Source of the DNA: Paractinoplanes abujensis | Lineage (GTDB): Bacteria; Actinomycetota; Actinomycetes; Mycobacteriales; Micromonosporaceae | NCBI RefSeq assembly: GCF_014204895.1 | Contig: NZ_JACHMF010000001.1 | Coordinates: forward strand, 2,914,001-2,978,000 | Reading direction: 5' to 3' | DNA length: 64,000 bases | Shown here: positions 35,103-45,900 of the stretch, piece by piece | Layout: the number at the start of each line of letters is the position of its first letter | Position numbering within the stretch: the stretch's first letter is position 1 | Made by a program: the position numbers and the translations under genes | Notes under the pieces: model-generated | Told to the model about the DNA's origin: nothing | Database searches by the model: none | The model's input: only the letters and a program-made list of their open reading frames with translations

Positions 35103-35213
35103 AAACCGTCCCAGGGGGTCGCGCAACAATGTAACTGGCGAGTAACCTGCGCCCATTATGGGTGATCGGGCCGTGCGGGGATACCGGCCGATTGATAACG
35201 ATGGGAGGGCTCA

Positions 35214-36269
35214 GTGAGGGCTCGCTGGGGTGCCGTGCTGTTCGGCATCGGCGTCTTCGCCGTGGTCATTGCGGCTGGTTGTGCGTTCTACGTCGCGCCT
35301 TCGGTGGCGCGTCTGCCTTACGATTTGGCGCTGTGCAAGCCGGACCAGTCGTCGGACTGTCTGCGTCCGAGCGTCGCCGAGGCCAAGGACGCCAAGTTCC
35401 TGCAGACCAAGGGCGGGCCGGACGTGCCCACGCCGGTCGTCGCGGTGCAGACCGGCACGCTGCGGTCCACCACCGAGATCTCTCCCCAGGTCGACCTGAC
35501 CGCCGAGGAGATCAAGAACGACGACACGGTCATCTGGAACGGCTACGGCACGGTCAAGTGGGTCGAGACCGACGAGATGGTCAGCCAGTACAAGGCCGGC
35601 CTCGCCATCGACCGGGACACCGCGGCCGCCGTCGACTGGTCCGATCAGTTCCTGCAGGACGCCGGTGAGGACGCGCCGTCCGAGGTCAACTTCGCCGGGC
35701 AGCTCTACAAGTTCCCGTTCGGCACGGAGAAGAAGGACTACGAGTACTTCGACCGTGACTTGCGCAAGGCGGCGCCGATCCAGTACCAGGGCACCGAGGA
35801 GATCGACGGCCTGGAGACCTACAAGTTCCAGCAGACGATCCCCGACACCCCGCTGAACTTCACCGAGGAGCGGCTCAAGGGCCTGCTGGCCACGTTCGCC
35901 CCCGACGCGGCCGGCGGCCAGGTCAACTACAGCAACACCCGGACCATCTGGGTCGAGCCGGTCTCCGGCACCTTCATCAAGGTGCAGGAGCAGCAGAAGA
36001 AGACGCTGATCCCCGAGACGGGCGCGCCCACGGCCCTGCTCGACGGCAACTTCATCTACACCGACGAGACGGTCGCGAACAACGTGAAGTCCGCCGGCGA
36101 GACCAAGAGCAGCGTCCTGCTGATCAGCCGCTACCTGCCGATCGGCCTCGCGGTCCTCGGCGCCCTGCTGCTCATCATCGGCCTCGTCATGGTCACCACC
36201 GGCCGCCGCAACTCCGCCCGGCACCGCGCCGAGGAGATCACCGGCGCCGAGGCCGACGCCAAGGCCTGA
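35214..36269 (+). CDS. DUF3068 (porin PorA-like family) membrane-anchored protein
   Basis: A 351-residue protein with an N-terminal membrane segment (VLFGIGVFAVVIAAGCAFYV), an extracytoplasmic beta-rich domain (LPYDL, then QVNYSNTRTIWVEPVSG) and a C-terminal membrane segment before a basic tail. This is the DUF3068 layout of actinobacterial envelope proteins. The function is unknown; the family is often encoded near glycan and lipid export genes. Start GTG at 35214. A strong hairpin follows the stop. Confidence 0.9.
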   Translation: MRARWGAVLFGIGVFAVVIAAGCAFYVAPSVARLPYDLALCKPDQSSDCLRPSVAEAKDAKFLQTKGGPDVPTPVVAVQTGTLRSTTEISPQVDLTAEEIKNDDTVIWNGYGTVKWVETDEMVSQYKAGLAIDRDTAAAVDWSDQFLQDAGEDAPSEVNFAGQLYKFPFGTEKKDYEYFDRDLRKAAPIQYQGTEEIDGLETYKFQQTIPDTPLNFTEERLKGLLATFAPDAAGGQVNYSNTRTIWVEPVSGTFIKVQEQQKKTLIPETGAPTALLDGNFIYTDETVANNVKSAGETKSSVLLISRYLPIGLAVLGALLLIIGLVMVTTGRRNSARHRAEEITGAEADAKA

Positions 36270-36282
36270 CCCCCCGTACGTC

Positions 36283-36309
36283 GTGCGGGAGCCTTCATGG
36301 CTCCCGCAC
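36283..36309 (+). terminator. Hairpin after DUF3068 gene
   Basis: GTGCGGGAGCC (36283-36293) and GGCTCCCGCAC (36299-36309) form an 11-bp perfect stem with loop TTCAT. There is no T-run, as is common for actinobacterial terminators. Confidence 0.7.
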
Positions 36310-36355
36310 AGCCTCCCCACCACCGCGTTGTCCCCGATGGCTGCGATCATGAGAT

Positions 36356-37144
36356 GTGGCCGAGGGCGACTCGATCCGGCGGCTCGCCGCGCGGCTGAAC
36401 GCCTCGCTCGGCGGGCGTGACGTGGTGGCCGCCCAGTTCTGGCGGGGCGGCTTCGAGGGCGGCCGCCTGCTCACCGTCGCCGCCGCCGGCAAACACCTGC
36501 TGATGCGGTTCAGCGGCGGCCAGACCGTACACAGTCACCTGCGCATGCAGGGATCGTGGCGGATCCACCGGCCGGGCTGGCGGCCCGGACCGGCCACCGA
36601 CCGGATCCGCGCCTGGTTCGACTTCGGCCCGGCCGGGGTGCTCGCGGCGCACGCCATGCCGGTGCTGCAGCTGCTGCCCACCGCCCGCGAGGACCTGGCG
36701 GTGGGCCACCTCGGGCCGGACATCCTCGCCGAGCAGTGGCCCCGGCAGCGCCCGGCCGCGGCCACCGCCGTCGCCGCCGATCCCGGCCGGCGGATCCGCG
36801 AGGCGTTGCTCGATCAGCGCAACGTGTGCGGGATCGGCAACCTGTGGGCCGTCGAGGGCCTGTTCGTGGCGGGGGTGTGGCCGCACACGCCGGCCGGCGC
36901 CGTCGACGCCGACCGGGTGCTCGAACTGATCGGCCGGATGATGCGACTGGGCCTGCGCAACGGCTCGCAGAGCACCACCGGCGACCTGCGCCGCGGCCGG
37001 ACGCACTGGGTGTACGGCCGGTACCGGCGCCCGTGCCGCCGCTGCGCCACCCCGGTCGCGTTCGTCCCGGCCGGCCCCGGACCGTACGACCGGGAAACGT
37101 GGTGGTGCCCGTTCTGCCAGCCGGACCCGTCCCCGCCGGTGTGA
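36356..37144 (+). CDS. Fpg/Nei-family DNA glycosylase with Ala in place of catalytic Pro2
   Basis: A 262-residue base-excision repair enzyme. It has the helix-two-turn-helix region (LLDQRNVCGIGNLWAVEGLF), the Asn-containing loop, and a C-terminal zinc finger CRRC...CPFC. The N-terminus reads M-A-E-G-D from a GTG start, whereas Fpg/Nei enzymes need Pro2 as the nucleophile (MPEG). Glu3 is kept. Eukaryotic NEIL3 works with Val2, so an active enzyme through the alpha-amine of Ala2 is possible. No other start in this frame would give MPEG. Confidence 0.9.
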   Translation: MAEGDSIRRLAARLNASLGGRDVVAAQFWRGGFEGGRLLTVAAAGKHLLMRFSGGQTVHSHLRMQGSWRIHRPGWRPGPATDRIRAWFDFGPAGVLAAHAMPVLQLLPTAREDLAVGHLGPDILAEQWPRQRPAAATAVAADPGRRIREALLDQRNVCGIGNLWAVEGLFVAGVWPHTPAGAVDADRVLELIGRMMRLGLRNGSQSTTGDLRRGRTHWVYGRYRRPCRRCATPVAFVPAGPGPYDRETWWCPFCQPDPSPPV

Positions 37145-37371
37145 CGTACGAACGCGACGCCCGTGGTCGCGCCGGTCGGGTCTGCAGGTCCTGCCGTGTC
37201 GAAGCAGTGACTGTCCGTAACTTTACGAACGCTTCGAGTTCTGGTGACCTTGCGTAGTCGTTACTGAACGTGTAGTGCAGCACCTTTTCCGCAACCGGGA
37301 GATGGCTGATCCGGGGCGGGGAGGCGTCGATCTACCGGGCGTAGCGAGACGCCCCCGACCAAGGAGTTCCA

Positions 37372-37764
37372 GTGAACGCCACCGCCAACGCCCCCGTCGT
37401 GTTGATCGCCGAGGATGACGAGGACATCCGGGACCTGATCGCCTGGAAGCTCGAAGTGGCCGGATTCCGGACGCTGCACGCCGGCAACGGCAGGACCGCG
37501 GTCGAGCTGGCGGCCGAGCACCAGCCGGACGCGGCCGTCCTCGACATCACCATGCCGGTCATGGACGGGCTCGAAGTGTGTCAGAACCTGCGGAGTGAGC
37601 GGGGCACAGCCACCATTCCGGTGCTGATGCTCAGCGCCCGCGTCAACGAGAGTGACATCGAGTCCGGCTTCGGCGCGGGGGCCGACGACTACCTGACCAA
37701 GCCGTTCCACCCGCAGGAGTTGCTGCGCCGCCTGGAGGGCCTGCTCAGCGCCTCGGCCGGGTAG
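37372..37764 (+). CDS. Stand-alone CheY-like response regulator receiver
   Basis: A 130-residue receiver domain with no output domain. It has the acidic pocket EDD (residues 14-16), the phospho-acceptor Asp58 in AVLDITMPVMDG, Ser88 in LMLSAR and Lys110 in LTKPF. It would be phosphorylated by a histidine kinase not encoded here and act by protein contact. GTG start with AAGGAG upstream. Confidence 0.93.
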   Translation: MNATANAPVVLIAEDDEDIRDLIAWKLEVAGFRTLHAGNGRTAVELAAEHQPDAAVLDITMPVMDGLEVCQNLRSERGTATIPVLMLSARVNESDIESGFGAGADDYLTKPFHPQELLRRLEGLLSASAG

Positions 37765-37850
37765 GAATCTTTTCGACACCTTTAAGGCCCTGTTATGACA
37801 ACCCCGGTTAGTTTCCTGCTCGACAGACGGACGAGCCGGGGAGGTACAGC

Positions 37851-38273
37851 ATGTTGCCGGTCATGGTCACCGACATGGGCGCGGGGCGGCACCCGCGCCG
37901 GGGGCGGTCGCTCGAGATGCTGGCGGGCCGGCGACTGGAGTACGTGCGCCTGGGGCACGCCTTCGTGCTGAGCTTCGCCGGGGGCGGGCAGGTGCTGGCC
38001 GAGACCGCGATCCAGCTGGCCACGCCGGGCGCCGGGCGCATCGTGGCCGAACCGGGCGATCACCCGTCCGACGCCCTGGCCACCCTGCTGGGCGACGAGG
38101 TCGTCGCGGCCCGCACGGGCGACGTGGGTGAGCTGCTGCTGACCTTCACGAGCGGCGCCGAACTGCTGATCTGCCCGCACGCCGACGTCGAGTCGTGGGC
38201 CGTCACCTCACCCGACGGCTTCCTCATCGTGTGCCTGGCCGGCGGTGAGACGGCCACCTGGGGGGAGCAGTAA
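37851..38273 (+). CDS. DUF6188-like hypothetical protein
   Basis: A 140-residue soluble protein. The central pattern RRLEYVRLGHAFVLSF and the end ESWAVTSPDGFLIVCLAGGE resemble small actinobacterial DUF6188-type proteins, whose function is unknown. Start ATG with GGGGAGG upstream. It is followed by a bidirectional terminator shared with katG. Confidence 0.7.
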   Translation: MLPVMVTDMGAGRHPRRGRSLEMLAGRRLEYVRLGHAFVLSFAGGGQVLAETAIQLATPGAGRIVAEPGDHPSDALATLLGDEVVAARTGDVGELLLTFTSGAELLICPHADVESWAVTSPDGFLIVCLAGGETATWGEQ

Positions 38274-38294
38274 GAACGCCGAGCAGGAAGAAAA

Positions 38295-38332
38295 ACGGAG
38301 CAGCCCCCGTACGGGAACTGCTCCGTCTTTTT
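38295..38332. terminator. Bidirectional intrinsic terminator
   Basis: ACGGAGCAG (38295-38303) pairs with CTGCTCCGT (38318-38326). An A-run precedes the stem and TCTTTTT follows it, so it can stop both the gene ending at 38273 and katG, which ends at 38341 on the minus strand. Confidence 0.88.
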
Positions 38333-38340
38333 CTGGTGGA

Positions 38341-40997
<2,657 letters not shown>

Positions 40998-41033
40998 GGG
41001 AAGACCTTAGACCCCTTTTCTGGAACAGATCAA
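40998..41033 (-). promoter_or_regulatory. Predicted furA-katG promoter
   Basis: On the minus strand TTGATC (41028-41033) and TAAGGT (41004-41009) are 18 bp apart. The expected transcription start falls at or next to the furA GTG (40997), consistent with a leaderless message. I could not assign a FurA box with certainty. Confidence 0.5.
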
Positions 41034-41083
41034 GTTTTTGACCCGGCCTCGATGCGGACCCCGCCCCGGTTACGAGACCGGCG

Positions 41084-41689
41084 CTAGCTGCCGAGAGCGT
41101 CGCGTTCGGCCTTGATCGTGGTGTCGTCGCCGTGACCGGTGTGCACGACCGTGTCGTCGGGGAGGGTGAACAGCTTGGCCCGGATCGACGCCACGATCAC
41201 CTCGGCGTCGGAGTAGGAGCGGCCGGTGGCGCCGGGGCCGCCCTGGAACAGGGTGTCGCCGGTGAAGACGCAGCCCAGCGCGGGGGCGTACAGGCTGACC
41301 GCACCCGGGGCGTGGCCGGGGGTGTGCAGCACGGTGAGGCCGAACGGGAGCTGCTCGCCGTCGGTCAGGTCACGGTCCCACGTCACCCCGGCGCCGTGGG
41401 TCAGTTCCCACAGGGGGCGCTCGGCCGGGTGCAGCAGGATCGGCGCGCCGGTGCGGTCGCGCAGTGCGGGCGCCACCCGTACGTGGTCGTCGTGGGCATG
41501 GGTGCAGATGATGGCGCGAACCGTGCGGGCACCGGTCACGGCCAGGATCGCGTCGACGTCGTGCGGCGCGTCGATCACCACGCACTCGGTGTCGTCGCCG
41601 ACGACCCAGACGTTGTTGTCCACGTCGAAGGTCTGACCGTCGAGGCTGAATGTGCCGGACACGACACCGTGGTCCACGCGAGGCTGCAT
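41084..41689 (-). CDS. MBL-fold (metallo-beta-lactamase-like) hydrolase, glyoxalase II-type
   Basis: A 201-residue enzyme with the zinc motif THAHDDH (HxHxDH), LHTPGHAPGAVS (metal His) and VFTGDTLF (bridging Asp), then HTGHGDDT near the end. This set fits small glyoxalase II-like or sulfur-transfer MBL hydrolases. Start chosen at ATG 41687-41689; a GTG nine bases upstream is an alternative. It is divergent from the DUF808 gene. Confidence 0.92.
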   Translation of the reverse strand: MQPRVDHGVVSGTFSLDGQTFDVDNNVWVVGDDTECVVIDAPHDVDAILAVTGARTVRAIICTHAHDDHVRVAPALRDRTGAPILLHPAERPLWELTHGAGVTWDRDLTDGEQLPFGLTVLHTPGHAPGAVSLYAPALGCVFTGDTLFQGGPGATGRSYSDAEVIVASIRAKLFTLPDDTVVHTGHGDDTTIKAERDALGS

Positions 41690-41862
41690 GCCGCTCACCC
41701 TACCGATTCCTTTCCGGCTCCCCCGCGGTCCGTACCGGCGGGATCGTCGTTCTCGGAGCCTGCCCTGGAGGCACGCTTCGCGACCTGACATGCCGTTCCC
41801 CGGGAAGGTACGCGACAATGAGCCGGCACGGACATTGACCGACCTTTGAAAGGACGCCCGCC

Positions 41863-42837
41863 TTGGCCGGTGGACTCGTAGCCCTGCTGGATGATGTGGC
41901 GGTGCTGGCCCGCGCGGCCGCGGCCTCCATCGACGACGTCGGGGTGGCCGCCGCGAAGGCCGGCGCCAAGGCCGCGGGTGTGGTCATCGACGACGCCGCG
42001 GTCACGCCGCAGTACGTGCGGGGCCTGGCCGCCGAGCGCGAGCTGCCGATCATCAAGCGCATCGCGCTCGGCTCGCTGCGCAACAAGTTCCTGATCATCC
42101 TGCCGGTGATCCTGCTGCTCAGCCAGTTCGTGCCGTGGCTGCTGACGCCGATCCTGATGCTCGGTGGCGCCTACCTGTGCTTCGAGGGCGCCGAGAAGGT
42201 CTGGGCCAAGGTCTCCGGCCACGGCGGGCACGGTGACGAGGCGGCCAAGGACGAGAAGACGCTGATCTCGGGCGCGGTGCGCACCGACCTGATCCTGTCG
42301 GCCGAGATCATGGTCATCACGCTCAACGAGGTCATCGACGAGCCGTTCTGGTCGCGGCTGGCCATCCTGGCCGTGGTCGCGCTGCTGATGACCGTGGTCG
42401 TCTACGGCGCGGTCGCGCTGATCGTGAAGATGGACGACGCCGGCCTGCGCCTCTCGGACGGCCCGGGGGCGGTCGCCGCCTTCGGCCGCGGGCTGGTCAA
42501 GGCCATGCCCAAGGTGCTCACCTTCCTGACCGTGGTCGGCACGGCCGCCATGCTCTGGGTCGGCGGGCACATCCTGCTGGTCGGCACCGACGAGCTGGGC
42601 CTGCACTTCCTCTACGAGACCGTGCACCACGTGGAGGAGGCGGCCCACGACGCCACCGGCCCGCTCGGCGGGGTGGTCGGCTGGCTGGTCAACACGATCT
42701 TCAGCGCCGTCCTGGGCCTGATCGTGGGCGCCCTGATCGTGGTCGTGCTGACATACACCCTGCACCGTCGGAAGAAGGACGAGCACACCCCGGCCGAGGA
42801 GCCGGCCGCGCAGCCGGGCGAGGGCCCGCAGCCCTAG
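41863..42837 (+). CDS. DUF808 (YedI-like) inner-membrane protein
   Basis: A 324-residue protein beginning AGGLVALLDDVAVLARAAAA, the conserved DUF808 start. It also has the family's VTPQYVRGL and RELPIIKRIALGSLRNK segments and about six membrane helices. The function is unknown. The start is TTG at 41863, selected because the conserved N-terminus begins there and AAAGGAC precedes it. It is rich in acidic/proline residues at the C-terminus. Confidence 0.92.
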   Translation: MAGGLVALLDDVAVLARAAAASIDDVGVAAAKAGAKAAGVVIDDAAVTPQYVRGLAAERELPIIKRIALGSLRNKFLIILPVILLLSQFVPWLLTPILMLGGAYLCFEGAEKVWAKVSGHGGHGDEAAKDEKTLISGAVRTDLILSAEIMVITLNEVIDEPFWSRLAILAVVALLMTVVVYGAVALIVKMDDAGLRLSDGPGAVAAFGRGLVKAMPKVLTFLTVVGTAAMLWVGGHILLVGTDELGLHFLYETVHHVEEAAHDATGPLGGVVGWLVNTIFSAVLGLIVGALIVVVLTYTLHRRKKDEHTPAEEPAAQPGEGPQP

Positions 42838-42909
42838 GGTGTTTGCCTCACGAACCGCCGCTCCGGGCCGAACAGGGGGATAGCGAAGCCCGCGGCCGGA
42901 GCGGGACAG

Positions 42910-45900
42910 ATGAGGCGGACGGTGACGATGGGCGTGGAGAGCACGGGGCCACAGCTGCCCGAGCTGCCCACGGCCGACGCGCACTTCGCCGTGCTCTCCT
43001 CGACCGACCGCACCCGCGTCAAGCGGATCTACCTGGCCGACGACGAGACGACGGTCATCTCGAAGGAGTTCCGCGGTGCCGCCGGCCCGATGCGCCGGCG
43101 GCGGGAGCACGCGCTGCTGATGCGCCTGGCCGGGCTGCCGGGTATCGGCGGGCTCGCGCCCTGGACCCATCCCGACGCCGAACTGCTGGTCGACGTGGGC
43201 GGCCGCACCCTGGCCTACGCCGCGGCGGCCCACGAGATCGCCCTGACCGAGGTGCCGCGGCTGGCCCACCGGCTGGCCCGGATCATCGCGGGCATGCACT
43301 CGCGCGGAGTGGTGCACAAGGACATCAACCCGGCCAACATCCTGCTCGACGACACCGGCCGGCCCGTGCTCGTCGACTTCGACGTGGCCAGCCTGTTCAG
43401 CGAGGACCAGACCGGGTTCGGCGACCTGCGGGAGATCGACGGCACGCTGGCCTACCTGCCCCCGGAGCAGACCGGGCGTACGGGGCTGCCGGTCGACCAC
43501 CGCGCCGACCTGTACTCGCTCGGCGCGACCCTCTACGAGCTGGTGGCCGGGCACCCGCCCTTCCCCCACGACGACGACCTGCAGCTCGTGCGCGATCTGC
43601 TGCTGCGCGTGCCGGTCCCGCTGACCCAGGTGCGCCCGGAGACCCCGCCGATGCTGTCGGCCATCGTGGCCCGGCTGCTGGAGAAGGAGCCCGACCGCCG
43701 CTACCAGAGCGCCGAGGGCCTGGCCCACGACCTGGCCCGGATGCGCGAATGGCCGGAGACCACGTTCCCGCTCGGCGAGCGCGACTTCCCGCTGCGGCTG
43801 ACCGCACCCTCGCTGCTGGTCGGCCGGGACACCGAGGTGGTCGCGCTGCGGGCGGCCTGGGAGGAGGCGGTGCTCGGCGGCAAGCGCGGCCTGTTCGTCG
43901 CCGGCCCGCCCGGCTCCGGCAAGTCCGCCCTGATCAACGCGTTGCGCCGGCCGGTGGCGACGCGCGGCGGCTGGTTCGTGACCGGTCGCGCCGACCCGGT
44001 CCGCCAGGGCGCCGCGGCCGGACCGGTGCTGCGGGCGCTGCGCCGGCTGGGCCGGTTGCTGCTGGCCGAGCCGCGGGACGCCCTCGACTCGCTGCGCACG
44101 TCGCTGCTGGCGGCGCTCGGCCCGAACACGGCGCTGATCGCGGTCGCGCTGCCCGAGTTCGGCACGTTGCTCGGCGGGAGCGCGGCCCCCGAGCCCGCCG
44201 GGGCCGAGGACACCGAGGTCGGCGTACGGCTCCGGCAGGCCGTGGTGGCTCTGCTGTCCACCGTCGTGAGCCGCCGCCGGCCGCTGCTGATGGCCGTCGA
44301 GGACCTGCAGTGGGCCGACCCGACGTCGTTCGACCTGCTCGATGGCATGCTGACCGAGCCCGGCCTGGAGGGCGTGCTGGTCGTGGCCACCTACCGCCCG
44401 GACGAGGCCGACGCCGCGGCGGTGACCCGCTGGGGCGACGACGTGCCGCTGCTGCGTCTGGACAACCTGCCGCTCGCGGCGGCCGGTGAGATGCTGCACG
44501 AGATGCTGCGGCTGCCCGCCGACGACGCCGACCGCCTGGCCGGACTGCTGCACCCGTGGACCGGTGGCAACCCGTCGGACACCCTGGAGCTGGTCAACGC
44601 GCTGCGCCGCGGGGGCTCCCTGGTGCTGGGCGAGGACGGCTGGCGCTGGGACGACGAGCTGATCCGGCGGCAGGCGTCCCGCAGCGACGTGACCGGGCTG
44701 CTGCGGGACCGCGTCGACAACCTGCCACCGGAGACCCGGCGGGTGTTGCGGGTGCTGGCCCTGCTGCCCGACAACGAGCTCCTCAATACTGTGTTCGCCC
44801 TGGCCGCGGGCCTGCCACCGGCAGCGCTGATGGCGCTCATGTACCCGGCGCTGGAGGACGACCTGGTCGTCATCGCGACGTCGCCGGGCAACGCGGCGGC
44901 GCCGGCCCACTCGGTCTTCCGGCACCAGCGGGTCCGCCAGGCGGTGCTGGCCGGGATGTCCGACGACGAGCGGCGGCGGATGCGGCTCGACATGGCCCGC
45001 CGCCTGGCCGCCGAGCCCGGCACCGAGGTGCTGGCGGCCGAGCAGTACCTGGAAGCGGCCGGTCTGGTCACCGATCCCGTCGAGGGCCGGGTCATGGCGG
45101 CGCTGTTCCGGGTGGCGGCGGAGAGCGGCGCCGCGGCCGCCAACCACGAGGCCGCCGAGCGGTTCGCGGCGACCGCGATCGAGACGTACGCGGGGCTGGG
45201 CGTGGCCGACGACGACCCGGCGCTGCTCGACGCGTACGCCCGCCGGCACCGGGCGCTGCACCTGCTGGGGCGGCTCGACGAGGGTGACGCCGTCTACGCC
45301 CGCATCGCCCGGGCCCAGACGGATCCCGTACGCCTGACCGCCGTCACCGTAGTCCAGCTCAGCAGCCTGGCCCAGCGGTCCCGGCAGCAGGAGGCGCTCG
45401 ACCTGGGCAAGGAGCTGCTGACCAGGCTCGGTGACGAGCTGCCGGGCCCCGAGTTCGGCCGGCTGGTCCCCGGGCTCAGCCGTGAGCTGCTGGCCTGGAG
45501 CGAACGCCTCGACCTGTCCGCCGACCTGTCCCGGCCCGAGGACGGGGACCCGCTGGTGCTGGCCCGCACCCGCGTCTACGGCAAGCTCATGCCGATGTGC
45601 TTCCTGCTCGGCGACCGGCTGATGGGCGCGTGGGTGCTGATCCAGAGCTGGCGGATGTGGGTCCGCTACGGCCCGTCGGCCCAGCTCGGCGCGACGATGA
45701 CCTCGATCGGCATGATGCTGCTGCAGAACACCGGCGACTACCGGGCCGGCACCCGGATCGGCCGGCACATCCTGCGGGTCGGCGAGAGCCGCGACTACGA
45801 GCCGTTCACCTCGCTGTCCCGCTACCGGTTCGCGATGCAGCTGCAGGTGTGGACCGAGCCCATCGAGGACACGCTGGCCGAGCTGCGCCGCAGTTACGAC

